A DNA stretch of 64,000 nucleotides from Angiostrongylus vasorum (taxonomy: Eukaryota; Nematoda; Chromadorea; Rhabditida; Metastrongylidae): assembly GCA_018806985.1 (NCBI GenBank), contig JADANN010000364.1:992001-1056000 (forward strand). Reading direction: 5' to 3'. Position numbers and translations under genes: made by a program. Shown piece by piece: positions 25,386 to 36,299 of the stretch (position 1 is its first letter; the number at the start of each line of letters is the position of its first letter). The notes below the pieces were generated by a model. It had not been told where the DNA came from and searched no databases. It saw nothing but the letters and a program-made list of their open reading frames with translations.

Positions 25386-25389
25386 GCTC

Positions 25390-25770
25390 GACATCAGTGA
25401 TTGAGACTGAGCAACCTCATGGATAAACAAGCCATCCATCTATCCGTCCATCCACCACCGTCATCAACTAGGCATGAGTTTGGATGAAAATCACGATGTT
25501 GTTACCTCGTTGCCATTTGTTCTTCCTGTCATCTCTTCGAATCGACATCCCCACGATCTGATTTCTTTCGTAATCCGACTTTCGCCTAACCAAAGATTGG
25601 AATCGATGTAGTATTTCACAGACAAGCTAAGATGAGGCTGCCTCCAGTGGGCCGACTCGATACGAATCGACCCACAATCACGAGAATGACCGGCTGTGGA
25701 CACTCCACTCGGATCAATCCGGCTCCGAAGAAAGCGAAAGAGTCGAAATGTTGGCCAAATAATGTTTTTG
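25390..25770. repeat. Family E-related repeat
   Basis: Ends with 'cggctccgaagaaagcgaaa' and 'gagtcgaaatgttggccaaa', the E core. It also contains 'ctcgatacgaatcgaccca' and 'gacactccactcggatcaat', which resemble 26930-27000. Overlapping frames on both strands are shadows. Confidence 0.55.
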
Positions 25771-25774
25771 TGAT

Positions 25775-26790
25775 ATCGTCGTGTTATTGCCAAGAGACCA
25801 TGAAATTTCAATACTTTTCTATGGTTTTTTCTCTTGCCATCGCTATCCCCACATTTTATACCGCGGCTGGAGACGAACCTCTCCATCAAAAAGAGTAGGA
25901 GTAAATGGCCATACACTAAAAAATATTTTTCTGAGTATTATGTCCATTATTTCCACTGACCGAGCATCACCGGTAACTCTGACGAACCAGAGTAGCGAAT
26001 CTCATAGTTGTTTCAGTCTCTCGCTAGTCAACAGATTCGCGACCGTATTGGTTTTCCGACTTCACGGACTCATGGAAGAGCCAGCAATTACAACATGACA
26101 AGATTAAAAATGTAGAAGGTTAATTTAGACTAATGACAAGCTCTAACGCATCAGTGATTGCGTGGATATCATACGACTGAAGCAAACACTGCCTATGCGA
26201 ATGGAGTGCTCAGCAAGTGATTTGTGCAAGGTGAACCAAGAATGTAAGAAATCGATATGGGGCTGTAAGGGCAATATTTTGTTCTACTCATGTCTTTGCA
26301 CAAGGGTTAACACCAAATGTTTATGCTGCTAATGTCCCAGCGCCTTCGCATCCGCTAGCCACAATAGAGACTTGGTATCAAGTTCGTGTAATCTCACCAA
26401 TAGAACAAAATATTGATTACCCTTGCAAAGGTTAAATGAAAGACCTCTTTGAAAACAATGTTTCGCTATGCACCGACTGTAAGAACGGTTTTTAACCGAA
26501 TAGTAGAATAACTACGAGTACATCTTCTGGAATGGGCAGAGTTCTTAGTAACGAAGCCGCAGAGATTCTCTGTTAGTTCAATTTGACAGAGATGATTGAG
26601 TGATTGAAAGTACACCAGACAAAGACAGGGTATCTCTAAAAACCGGCTTTCAATCAACCTCGGCATACAAAACCAATATTTTCCTACGTTACTGAGCCAA
26701 TGCAAGAAAATATCGATTTTTTCTTACACAGGAAAATTAAACGAAAGTTAACTTCTAGAAATACTGTTACGTTATGTGTCAGGAAATATA
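25775..26790. other. No feature recognised
   Basis: Short frames only, with no domain or repeat assignment. Confidence 0.4.
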
Positions 26791-26794
26791 ACGC

Positions 26795-27060
26795 TGACTT
26801 CTGCAGGATGCACTGCCACCATAGAAGCAGATCGGTAGATCAATTTCCATGGCAGTAGATCAGCAACGGTCTTGTAGAAAAGGGCACTGCCAAATAGGGA
26901 TACTCCATTCTCCAGTGGATTCCAATCGATGCGACAATAAAGACGCAACATCACGGGGATGAAAAGCTGTGGACAATCGACTCGAATCAGTCGGCTTCTG
27001 AAGAAGATGAAGACGTCGAAACGTTAGGCGAGTAAATAAGACTTTTATAATAATCTCGTG
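26795..27060. repeat. Family E-related repeat
   Basis: Begins 'tgacttctgcaggatgcact' (matches 10590) and ends with 'cggcttctgaagaagatgaa' and 'gacgtcgaaacgttaggcga', the E core. Confidence 0.6.
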
Positions 27061-27234
27061 TAAGCGTAATTATCTAAGAAGAGTCCGGAATAGTTCTTAC
27101 AAAGGGCCAATTCAATTCGTATTGCAGTAGAAGCGCGGAAGAAAATGAATAAGGAGATTACAAAAAGAAAACGTTCTCAGCAGCTCTTACAATTTAAGTT
27201 TGGGTGTATGAATAGAGGATATATTCGCTGCTTT

Positions 27235-27375
27235 CTGGGATGTTCTGTATGAGAATCAGTGAAAACTTTGAATTCGAGCAGATCCAAATTCGGACTCCAT
27301 CTCAGCCTGGAAGACCCTGCTGTGGGGGATGAATCCCCCCTCTCAGCCACGATGAGACGGTGAACCGTTGGGAGC
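27235..27375 (-). mobile_element. SINE-C fragment
   Basis: Only the part corresponding to the 5' end of the element remains: 'cggactccatctcagcctgg' followed by 'cacgatgagacggtgaaccg'. Confidence 0.65.
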
Positions 27376-27379
27376 GAAA

Positions 27380-28355
27380 CATGGTGCCATGAGGAAACAC
27401 AGAACATTCTTCATGGAGCAGGCAATCTTGTTGTATACTGTTCGACACCAGTTCTTTCCCTGATTATGGCTGGACCGAATCTTCTCTCGAAGAACGCCGT
27501 CATGCTACTTAGTACAGAATGATTTCACCGCTGATGTTTAAAAGAGAATGTTCTTTTTTCTTTTCGTGAGGACATAGACGATCCCTGAATAAGTCGTTCA
27601 GTTAGAGTAGACTCCTATTTCAACCGGCAACTTCCTTGCTTGCAGAATGATGAGTTTCAATGAAGTAGCTGTGCCGTGGAAAGCGTCTATCATGGTAGTC
27701 TCCGTTCTCATTTCGGTTTCTACTTCCAAATTTCCCGATCATCTAACCACTTTCTCTGCTTTTTTCCTAACATAGTGTGTAAGCCTTCAGAAGCCTAAAT
27801 TTGGTAGTACCAACTTGCTTTTGACAGAGAGATCGAAGATGGAGAATTCCCAAGTGAGGTAATAGGATCTCATAAAAGGAAAAGAACGGCAACATATGCG
27901 CATAAAGCATACGATATCGATATTGAGTAACAAGATTATTTCTCCATGAGTGTTAAGGGACCTGTCATACAACTGACACATGATACTGATCGTGTTTTAT
28001 TTTCCTGTTTTAGGATATCACAAACAAATTGACGTTATCTGAAAACTAAAGCAAGGCATGAAGTTCGGCGTGTCTGAGAAATCTGAAAAGAAGCGAGAAA
28101 CAATCTTCACTGTGTTCCGAATGTGTGTTCGTTTGGTCCGTTCCTAGTGACATCCTATGCTCTATTCTTACTCGTTGCCTCACCACCTAACGTTGTACAT
28201 GGTACAGCCATTTGTGCAGAATGCTGAGGTCATGTTATTGCTATTCGAGCTACCTATCATCCCTGGACTCATGAAACGCCTCGTCAGGTCGTAACCACAG
28301 GTATTCGCCGTCCTTTGTGAGTCAGATTAGATCTTATCTCACATGACTAGTTTAT
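27380..28355. other. No feature recognised
   Basis: No gene or repeat assigned. Confidence 0.4.
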
Positions 28356-28359
28356 TGAA

Positions 28360-28700
28360 AGTGGCGTTGCGACTAGTCTCATGCCAGTACGTGTGCTGGT
28401 ACGATTCAGCTCCAGGCTCACCAGCCTTCTCATCCATCACAGTTGGGGAATTTGGTATCGAACTTACCTGGGGAAAACTTCACTCTCTCCACTCCAAATG
28501 ACGATAATCTAACCCTTCTATGTCAGAACTCGAGGAAGAATCAATTCGAACAGCATTCAAAGAAATTCATGATGAAAGGAAAATTTTCAAGCAGCAGTCG
28601 AAGCCTCACGTAAAAAGTTGGAAGACCTTCGTGGATGATGGATGCGAGGAAACGAATCGAATGCGAGAAGTGCTGGGATCCACACTAGAGATGGAAAAAA
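28360..28700 (+). mobile_element. SINE-B copy
   Basis: The head is degraded ('cagtacgtgtgctggtacga'), the core weak ('ccagccttctcatccatcac') and the tail clear: 'gaaagaaattcatgatgaaa', 'agccgcac'-type block, 'ttggaagaccttcgtggatg', 'gcgaggaaacgaatcgaatg'. The 81-codon frame at 28520-28765 is a translation of this repeat. Confidence 0.72.
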
Positions 28701-28795
28701 AGATATTTCTAAAATTTCTGCAGAGTGCCCTTCCAGTTTTGAGTGTTTGGATTCAGGGCGTTTAAAAAAATTACAGATGTGATTTAAATTTAGCT

Positions 28796-28990
28796 TTTAC
28801 TTACTGCTTGTTTGTTTTTTCAAGGCAGGGTATTTATTAGGTGAAATACAACAACAAGAATGCTGAGGTATAAACAAAACTCAAAGCCACAGGTGCGCTA
28901 CGAACCGGTGAGTACCAATTCCACTGACGCACTTGCTATCCACTGCATCCTCTAGGCCCTTGCCAGACTGCGCTATCACGAGTTTGAAGG
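28796..28990. repeat. Family D fragment
   Basis: Left-arm sequence 'tactgcttgtttgttttttc', 'aaggcagggtatttattagg', 'gaaatacaacaacaagaatg' and 'ctgaggtat' matches the start of other D copies. The interior is diverged. Confidence 0.5.
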
Positions 28991-29359
28991 GCACTTGAGG
29001 CGCAGAATTTTTCCTTATATCTCAACACTCTTGTGGTAATTTAAATTTTTAAGCGTTCAGTACAAACACGGCAGCCTCAAAGATAAACAAGTGCACAGGG
29101 AACACACTGTACCAAAATATTTGTGTGGTGAACGAAATCACGTTCACTCGCTTTGATGCTCGAAGCAGGAGCTGAAACGGCAAGAAAGTTGTGTGGATTC
29201 TAGAAAGGTAGCATTTCATATTACTTGACTAACAACACTCACTAATGGTTGGGAAAGACTTGCAGGTTAAACTGGTTATTCCTTCAAGCTCACTACATGC
29301 TGAAAATTATTGATGTAAATCGTGAAGCAGTGTTTCGAAAATAAAATATATGTTTGTTC

Positions 29360-29360
<1 letters not shown>

Positions 29361-29425
<65 letters not shown>

Positions 29426-29430
29426 TTATA
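29361..29430. repeat. TA microsatellite
   Basis: About 65 bp of nearly pure (TA)n directly abutting a SINE-B copy. Confidence 0.95.
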
Positions 29431-29439
29431 CCGTAGAAT

Positions 29440-29640
29440 GCTGGTCGAGTCCATTTTTCCTGGAATACTCAGATAAACAGGGTGGAGCGCTCACATCTGG
29501 ATTGTAGATAGTGATTATGTCCCGGAAAAGTCTGTAGCAATTTCCCGATCCTGGAATGAGGAGAGGCCTAGTGGGCCTGGGGGAGGAATCGAACCACCTC
29601 TGGGCTCATGATCATCGGCAGTACTACCACTGTGCTAATC
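29440..29640 (-). mobile_element. SINE-B copy truncated by a TA microsatellite
   Basis: Contains 'gaatgctggtcgagtccatt', the core 'cgatcctggaatgaggagag' and the head 'gtactaccactgtgctaatc'. The far tail is replaced by (TA)n, and another TA tract follows the head. Confidence 0.72.
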
Positions 29641-29644
29641 ATTT

Positions 29645-29645
<1 letters not shown>

Positions 29646-29678
<33 letters not shown>

Positions 29679-29690
29679 TGTATATATGTA
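29646..29690. repeat. TA microsatellite
   Basis: A (TA)n run adjoining the head end of the SINE-B copy at 29440-29640. Confidence 0.93.
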
Positions 29691-29784
29691 CGGATATGAA
29701 TAATGCAATATCTATGTATCTGTGGACGTGTGCACATATAAATGTGAATATAAATACAAGTATGTTTATATGTATACACATCTT

Positions 29785-29980
29785 ACATGACCCAACATCT
29801 CAGCTAGTGTGCGGATCACACCACTCCTTGCATTTGGTCCGTTTTCCTCACATTTGCAATCTTGGAAATAGCCGAGCTAACCCTCTTCCAGGTGGATTCT
29901 CTAGAAGAGCGTTGGAGAGGGGGTCGAACTAGCGCTTTTGCTTCCTGATGGATTGCATCACTAACCACTGTCCCACCTCC
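29785..29980 (-). mobile_element. SINE-B copy, rearranged
   Basis: B tail and head pieces are present ('catgacccaacatctcagct', 'gagggggtcgaactagcgct', 'gcatcactaaccactgtccc'). Most of the core is deleted. Confidence 0.6.
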
Positions 29981-30024
29981 TACCTGTATTTATTTTATTT
30001 CATTTTGTTCTATTTTATTTTGTC

Positions 30025-30380
30025 CTATACAACATGTTTTCACATTTACTGTGCTAATCCCAGAACTTTCCACGTTCGATTTGTCTCCTAGCATTTATCA
30101 TCCAGTAAGGTCTTCCAATTTCTACGTGTGGCATCGACTGCTGCTTGAGGATTTTCCTTTCATCTCGAATGTCGCAGAATGGTGGTCGAGTCGATTTCCA
30201 CTGTAGTCCTGAGAGAGACTAGACTGTTCCCACTTGGATTGCAGAGAGTGATTTTTTTCGCAAAAGTCCGATATCAATCTCCCGGCTTCGAAAAGGTGAG
30301 AAGCACGGTGAGCCCGGAGAGGGATCGAAGCAGCACCGTGCTCTTGATAACCTACATCACTTCCACTGTGTTATCCAACC
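30025..30380 (-). mobile_element. SINE-B copy
   Basis: Full-length-looking: 'cacatttactgtgctaatcc', 'ggcatcgactgctgcttgag', 'gattgcagagagtgattttt', core 'ttcgaaaaggtgagaagcac', head 'acatcacttccactgtgtta'. Third B copy within 1 kb in the same orientation. Confidence 0.75.
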
Positions 30381-30390
30381 CCTTCCCGTG

Positions 30391-30470
30391 TATGTACATA
30401 TATATTTATGTATATATATATATATACATATATGTATATGTGCATATATATGTATGTGCGAAACAGAAAA
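30391..30470. repeat. TA/TATG microsatellite
   Basis: Imperfect TA-rich tandem sequence following the SINE-B head. Confidence 0.85.
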
Positions 30471-30789
30471 TAAATACATGTATATCCAACTTTGTCTTTT
30501 TTTCTGTTTCCTGTTCTCAGAACCCCTTTTTTCTGTTTCAAAATTCTTAATAAATTTATGCCAATGGCAAAAATAAATTCTAAGAGAGATCAACAACCCG
30601 AACGTGAAGCTTGTATTTAGTTGAAAATCACGCAATTTTAGAGTTCTTTTGAGTTCTACTTGACATTTGCTAGGCATCTACTTACAAGAAAGGCTCCAAA
30701 AAGAAAAAAAGCTAGGCCTAAAAGAAAATTGGGTCGCTGCTATCTTCGCTTTTATCTGGATACTTGGACAGTTGCTCAGTTGGGCGGTT

Positions 30790-30970
30790 CTCCCATAGAG
30801 ATGCGTAAGGTGTTTCACTTCACTGAACATCGTTTAGGTGACTGAACTCATATGGTCTACACAACGGCTTGTGATTGCCTGCCGATCTCTTAAGCAATGT
30901 TTTTCACCTCCTTACGTGGTTGAAGTGTCAATCCACTACCCGACTGTGTAGCCGGATGCGAGAAAATCAC
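30790..30970 (-). mobile_element. SINE-A copy, strongly degenerate
   Basis: Faint A-tail similarity ('cttcactgaacatcgtttag', 'acaacggcttgtgattgcct'). The head is not recognisable. Confidence 0.4.
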
Positions 30971-31314
30971 TGCGGGTGAGCGTGAAATTAGGGATACGTC
31001 ATTTCATCTGTGCTTGATAAGAAGTATTTGTAATCAGGAAGTTAGCCACCTCGGTTTGTTTTTTAACTATTCGCTCTTCTGTTCTCACACGCCTTGGTGA
31101 GCTTTATAACAAATGTCTCTCCATCATAGTTTTTTTTTCTGCAAATGATAGTAATGATGCAAAACAAGGTTTTGATAAGGTTTTTTTCATCGATGACCAC
31201 GACGCCTTCCCTCGATCGAGCGAATTCTTTGCCGTGCTAACACTTTCGGCAATATGATGGTTTTTTTTCCAAGTTATGTACGAGAAAGCATGTATAGAAA
31301 CATAATTACGACAG

Positions 31315-31675
31315 TCTTCCCTGCTGTTTACCGCCTCATCGTGGCTGGAAGGTGTTCCTGGTTGTTGGGCTGCGATGGACAGCGGGGGGGATTCATCCCT
31401 CTAGCCTGGTCTTCCAAGCTGAGAAGGAGTCCGGCGCTTCCATCAGAATGCCTAGCTAAGAGTAAACCAATACCAGGACCCACCATCACACTGGTATCAA
31501 AGTCCCGTGGTGGCAAATCTCTCTCTGATCCACAAGGACTACGACTGCCTGCGGTGGTGTAGGGATTCCAGGGAACCACAATGGCTTAACCAGCAAATCT
31601 CCGAAAAATGGAGATTATGCTGGGATCGGCACAATCAGTGAGGATGGCCCGTTCAAGTATCAAGTGTGTAATTAC
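31315..31675 (+). mobile_element. SINE-C copy
   Basis: Begins 'tgtttaccgcctcatcgtgg', continues through 'ccaagctgagaaggagtccg', and ends 'gagattatgctgggatcggc', 'acaatcagtgaggatggccc', 'caagtatcaagt'. The shared end block with RTE is clear. Confidence 0.8.
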
Positions 31676-31909
31676 GACAGCCAATGGCAAGAGCTCTTAC
31701 AGGCTTTAACAAAATTGCTTTGGCTTAAGCTCTTCAAAGCTTTCTCGTTTTCGATAAAGGCATGGAAAAGCTGGAGCAAAACTACTTTTGGTGGATTTCT
31801 GGTGGTCTGAGAAGATTTGAAAACCCTTTTTGCTGATTATATAAGGGAAATAGTTTGTAGTTAACAGTTTTAAGATCGGGTAAACTCTGTTTTCTGTTTT
31901 AACCTTTTT

Positions 31910-32205
31910 GCCTACTGCCTACTCTTTTTGATGGCAGGGTATATTGCGAAATATAACTTCAACGAAGCTGAGATATTTGCAAAACTCTGGACCGCAGATG
32001 CCTATGGTGGGGGAAACGAACGCGCTATTGTCCTTTCCGGGGAGTAACGCGTTCACCACCACACCATGCGGGTCCTTCGTTTCGCCTGTCTCTCAGCTAG
32101 TTCTATCGATCTTTTTGCCATCAGCAGTCACCCGTCAACGGGATTGATCTGGGGAGCCCAAATCGGCATTGAACCCAGTTAAGCTGAGGCTATAGTTATA
32201 ATCAC
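31910..32205. repeat. Family D half-element
   Basis: Runs 'ctactctttttgatggcagg', 'gctgagatatttgcaaaact', 'gcgctattgtcctttccggg', 'ccatgcgggtccttcgtttc', 'tcacccgtcaacgggattga' to 'cagttaagctgaggctatag'. One long arm without its mirror. Confidence 0.75.
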
Positions 32206-32209
32206 AATT

Positions 32210-32410
32210 TTAACCTTTTTTGCCTACTGCCTACTCTTTTTTGATGGCATGGTATATTGCGAAATATAACTTCAACGAAGCTGAGATATTTGCAAAACTC
32301 TGGACCGCAGATGTCTGCGGTGGTGAGCGCGCTACTCCCCGGAATAGCGCGTTCGTTCCCCAAAATAGGCACCTGCAGTCCAGAGTTTTGCAAATATCTC
32401 TGTTTTCTGT
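32210..32410. repeat. Family D short fold-back
   Basis: Left arm 'gagatatttgcaaaactctggac' region (32282 onward) pairs with 'cagtccagagttttgcaaat' near 32378. The middle is deleted, leaving a compact hairpin in tandem with the preceding half-element. Confidence 0.78.
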
Positions 32411-32414
32411 CTCA

Positions 32415-33430
32415 GGAGCTCACTGCTCCACCACGGTCTATTTTATAAACTACCAAACGCTTAGTCGATAGTTCTTCGTGGTGACCGTGGCGATAACATT
32501 ATATCATCTGTAACACCGTTAATCAACGACTGGTTTGAAAGCCATCAAGTGCACGTGCACTAGCTTGAGAAACACCCGGCACAATGTGTTATACTCATGG
32601 TACGATGACCTCCTTTGGCAAAGACGTCCATGGCGGGATATACATGTTCTTAGCTGAGCTCCTTGATGGCAAGTTCCCTCTCAACCTCAATGATTCACTT
32701 GGTGCAGAACCTTCGTGGTCGCAGCTACACATTGCAATTCAATATCCCAACCACGAAAGCAGTTGCTCTTAGAAAACGGTATGTTACTGAAGGATTGCGC
32801 TTCTTTTCCCTCATTGTACGTTCAAGAATACTTTGATATTGTAGTTGAAACAAATTTCGAATCTCATAGTCATATACACTGGCATTTGAGCCTGTCGGTT
32901 AACCGATCCCAAAAATCGTTGCCAGGAAATGACGCTCTGCCATCTTGGAAGAATTCTAACCATTAAGTGCCAAAATTCCTTGTGATTCACAAGGGTTAGC
33001 GACGATTTGTGGTAAAGATATGCGAACGCTTCCTCATGAATGTCTTGGAATTTTAAAGACAATCATCCCTAAAACGGTATCCAACATTTAAATGAGGAGA
33101 GAAAAAAAACAAGATTCCAAGCAGTCGGACCTGCCGCCCGAACCTGATTACATCTGTGTATGAGATCTGGGCAACGATGAAGCGAATGAAAGAAGTGTTA
33201 AGCTTAAACTATATGTGAGAATGGGTCCTCTAAATATTTAAGTTACTTAAAACCTGGAGCAAAAAGAAATGCACTATAAATAGAACATTGCTCAAAATTG
33301 ATGTAGATCTCCACACTATACAGGAAACCGTTCAACTCTTTCCAAATAATGATTATCTGTTAAAGCAAGGCAAATGCGGAAGAACATAGCTTAAGAAAGA
33401 CAACTTTGAGAAAAGGTGCACTATAGCTTA
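32415..33430. other. No gene recognised
   Basis: An 83-codon frame is open on each strand at about 32715-33062, with no domain or splice support for either. Confidence 0.4.
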
Positions 33431-33435
33431 AATAT

Positions 33436-34609
33436 TTATGGTATATCAGCACTGTGTAATCGTCGGAGGTTCTCCAAACGTGACAATTCTTCATAGCAGG
33501 TTGTAATGATCATCCACGAAAGCCTGAAAATCTGATTTAACTGACTACCAAATTGGATACTGATTACAATCTTTAGAAACCTTTTTCTACGATAGTAATA
33601 ATTCACAGGAATAAAAAGGACAAAGCTCTCGGCGTTGATCATTGATCAACCCTTATGGGAAGCGCTGTGCATTTAACTTCACCCACCGTTACAGGTGATT
33701 GAATGCATATCTGGCCTATACAATGACTCGCGGTGGCCTACCGATGTATAGAGCTAGTGGTGCTCCCTCCAGACAAGTCTACTACCAACTTGCCGACCCC
33801 GGAGTGATGGAAGGATTGGTGACTCCTCTGGGATTCGGGATCGAACCCATGTGTATCGCAAGGCGCCTTTGACCATTGTGCTGCATATGCGCTCCTAATC
33901 AAAAAGAATATTAAAAAAGAAAACTGGTTGTGAATCATTTGCTTCCCTTTATCTCTAAAAAAATTAGTGTACAATATTTAGCTTTTTATTTTCTGCCTTT
34001 TTTTATACTTTTTATGGCAGGTTATTGCTATGCGAAATACAACCACAAGATTGCTGAGATATTTGCAAAACCCTGGAGCGCAGGTGTCTAAGGTGAGGAA
34101 CGAACGCGCTATTGTCCTTTTCGGGGAGTAACGCATTCACCACCACACCATACGGATCCTTCGTTTCGCCTGTCTCTCAGCCAGTGCTATCGATCAGCGT
34201 CATCAAGAATCACCCGTCAACGGGATTGATCTGGGGAGCCCAAATCGGCATTGGACCCAGTTAAGCTGAGACCGTAGTTGAAATCACAATATTTTACTTT
34301 TTATTTTTTCAATCCGTCCACAGATCCCAATCCCGTTGACGGGTGATTGCTGATCGATAGCACTAGCTGAGAGACAGGCGAAACGAAGGACCCGCATGGT
34401 GTGGTGGTGAACGCGCTACTCCCCGGAAAGGACAATAGCGCGTTCGTTCCCCACCGCAAACACCTGCGGTCCGGAGTTTTGCAAATATCTCAGCAATCTT
34501 GTGGTTGTATTTCGCATAGCAAAATTAGTGTAAATATTTAACGAAAGAAAGGCACGATGAAGAGAGTGGAATAATATTATCGAACGCGTGTGTGGTCGAG
34601 GAAGGAATA

Positions 34610-34683
<74 letters not shown>

Positions 34684-34950
34684 TCTGCATTATTCATAAA
34701 CGAAAATATGACCCATAAGCTGACGAATTCCATCTCCAATCAGACGAAGTAAAATGCTCACAATTACCTCGGCCATGGGACAAAATCGTTGATTTGGTGG
34801 CGATCCGACGCGTTTTCGTAGAAAGGAAGACGGATGTCGAGACAACGGATAAGCCATGACTCCATTGTCCGCCACATCATGTCTCACAATAGGACGATTC
34901 CAGCACTTTATTTTCGCCGCTTTGGTCCTCATGTTTGTGACTGTTTCCAT
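33436..34950 (-). CDS. Candidate small two-exon protein, function unknown
   Basis: Exon 1 would be 34768-34950, from an ATG 6 nt after an acceptor-like 'cgtttcag' to a donor 'GAG/gtaatt'. Exon 2 would be 33436-33531, from acceptor 'aaatcag/ATT' to a TAA. Phases agree (0/0), giving 92 residues. The product starts METVTNMRTK, is rich in Arg and Lys in exon 1 (SFLRKRVGS), and ends in a helix-like segment YEELSRLENLRR. It has no signal peptide, membrane helix or family I recognise. The 1.2-kb intron holds a SINE-A copy, a giant family D hairpin and a GT microsatellite. Support is only splice signals and phase, so it could be chance. Confidence 0.3.
33615..33895 (-). mobile_element. SINE-A copy
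   Basis: Good A copy: 'gcgttgatcattgatcaacc', 'gcggtggcctaccgatgtat', core 'cgaccccggagtgatggaag', 'gggatcgaacccatgtgtat' (box-B-like) and 'tttgaccattgtgctgcata'. Confidence 0.8.
33975..34530. repeat. Family D giant inverted repeat
   Basis: The left copy (about 34017-34280) and right copy (about 34320-34525) are inverted relative to each other over about 200 bp. They share 'atgcgaaatacaaccacaag', 'gctgagatatttgcaaaac', 'cgttcgttcc', the GTCCTT..GCGAAACG block and 'cccgtcaacgggattg'. The loop is roughly 80-100 bp. Confidence 0.85.
34613..34681. repeat. GT microsatellite
   Basis: About 34 uninterrupted GT units. Confidence 0.97.
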
Positions 34951-34954
34951 CTTA

Positions 34955-36035
34955 AACTGAAACGATGATGATCCCTACAGTTACTTAACCAATTTCTTTA
35001 GCTTTTCTGGGAGCCAAATACTAATTCTTCTTATCAAAATGAAATATCATGCAAAAAAAGGTCTTTTTTACGGAAACGATTGATATTATACACTGCTTTT
35101 TGTGTTACGGACAAGCTATACTATCTCACTGAAGACAGCACGGTTAACCGACCATTTGGAATGCAGCGGTAAGAAGACAATCGTCTTCTCTGATTCTGCC
35201 TCGAAATGGAATCACTGTCTTCAATAGGAATGTCCTCAAGTGGCCTGGGCTGCAATTTCTCTCAAAACCAACATTTAACGAAGTGGAAAATGATGAGTAG
35301 TGCGCAACTAGCCGCAGCCGGAAGCGCTGTCATGTCCTCAGTTAAGTGAATCTTCAATAAACGGTTCCCGAGCTGAGCTCTAGTCGTCACAGCATGCTGG
35401 TTGGATGACAGCTAAACGGGAAGCCGGCAGCTCGCTCTAATGTTGCCGCAGCGCTGGAGCACACTCAATCCTTTTTCGCCTCCGCATTTGCTTTCTTCGT
35501 CGACCAAACAATGTTCGAAAATATAATAGGAATAGACTGGACTTTTGTATTATCTCTCTCTCAATATCCTCATATGGATCTCCAAACTGTCGTAAAAGTT
35601 CCAAAAGTAATTATTGTCGAGTAACTGTGTGTCGATTCCGACTGTTAACACACAATGAATCCTAGTCGTCATCGCATTCTCTGAGTTTCGTTCGCCGTTT
35701 TATTCACCTATTCTTCTTTTGAATTATATACGGTTCTACCAAATAATCGACACTGTCATCTTCATCGTCAACTTCTTCTTTTCGTTCTATTTTTAGTTAA
35801 GATCAGGTGCATACTGTTGTTTAACCCTTCCTGTCTTTCCTGAGGTGTTTGACTTGGAAATAAAATAACACAGTTAACTAGAAATTTAGCACCTATTAAG
35901 GCAAAAGACAAAAAAGTCAACAGGAAAAGAATGGTGATCTAGATGAAGAACAAGAACCTTACAAGATGGTTGTGGTCTTTATTTGAATTCTTAATTGCCC
36001 ATGATAATGTCAGATCACTCAGCAACTATTCGATA
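34955..36035. other. No feature recognised
   Basis: No exon, RNA gene or repeat assignment. Confidence 0.4.
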
Positions 36036-36039
36036 ATAC

Positions 36040-36295
36040 TTACTTAGTTGGACACTTGGACAGCCCATCCTCACTGGTTATGCGAGTTCAAGACCATGCG
36101 ACTAGTTTGATAGCAAGATTGTGGTGGATCCTGGTATCGGTTTACTCTTAGCTGGGCTTCTTGATGGAAAAGCCGGACTCCTTCTCAGCTTGGAAGATCT
36201 TGCCACGTGAATGAATTCCCCGCTGTACATCGCAGCCGTACACCCAGGAACACCACCTAGCCACGATGAGGCGGCAAACCGTTGGGAGGATTCGA
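36040..36295 (-). mobile_element. SINE-C copy with internal deletion
   Basis: Tail end 'cttacttagttggacacttg' and 'cctcactggttatgcgagtt' joins directly to 'gaccatgcgactagtttgat', skipping about 130 bp seen in other copies. It then continues to 'cacgatgaggcggcaaaccg'. Confidence 0.72.
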
Positions 36296-36299
36296 TAAT

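Noticed and set aside
34613..34681. GT array considered as a regulatory or Z-DNA element
   Set aside because: It is a plain microsatellite in a repeat-rich region with no evidence of a function.
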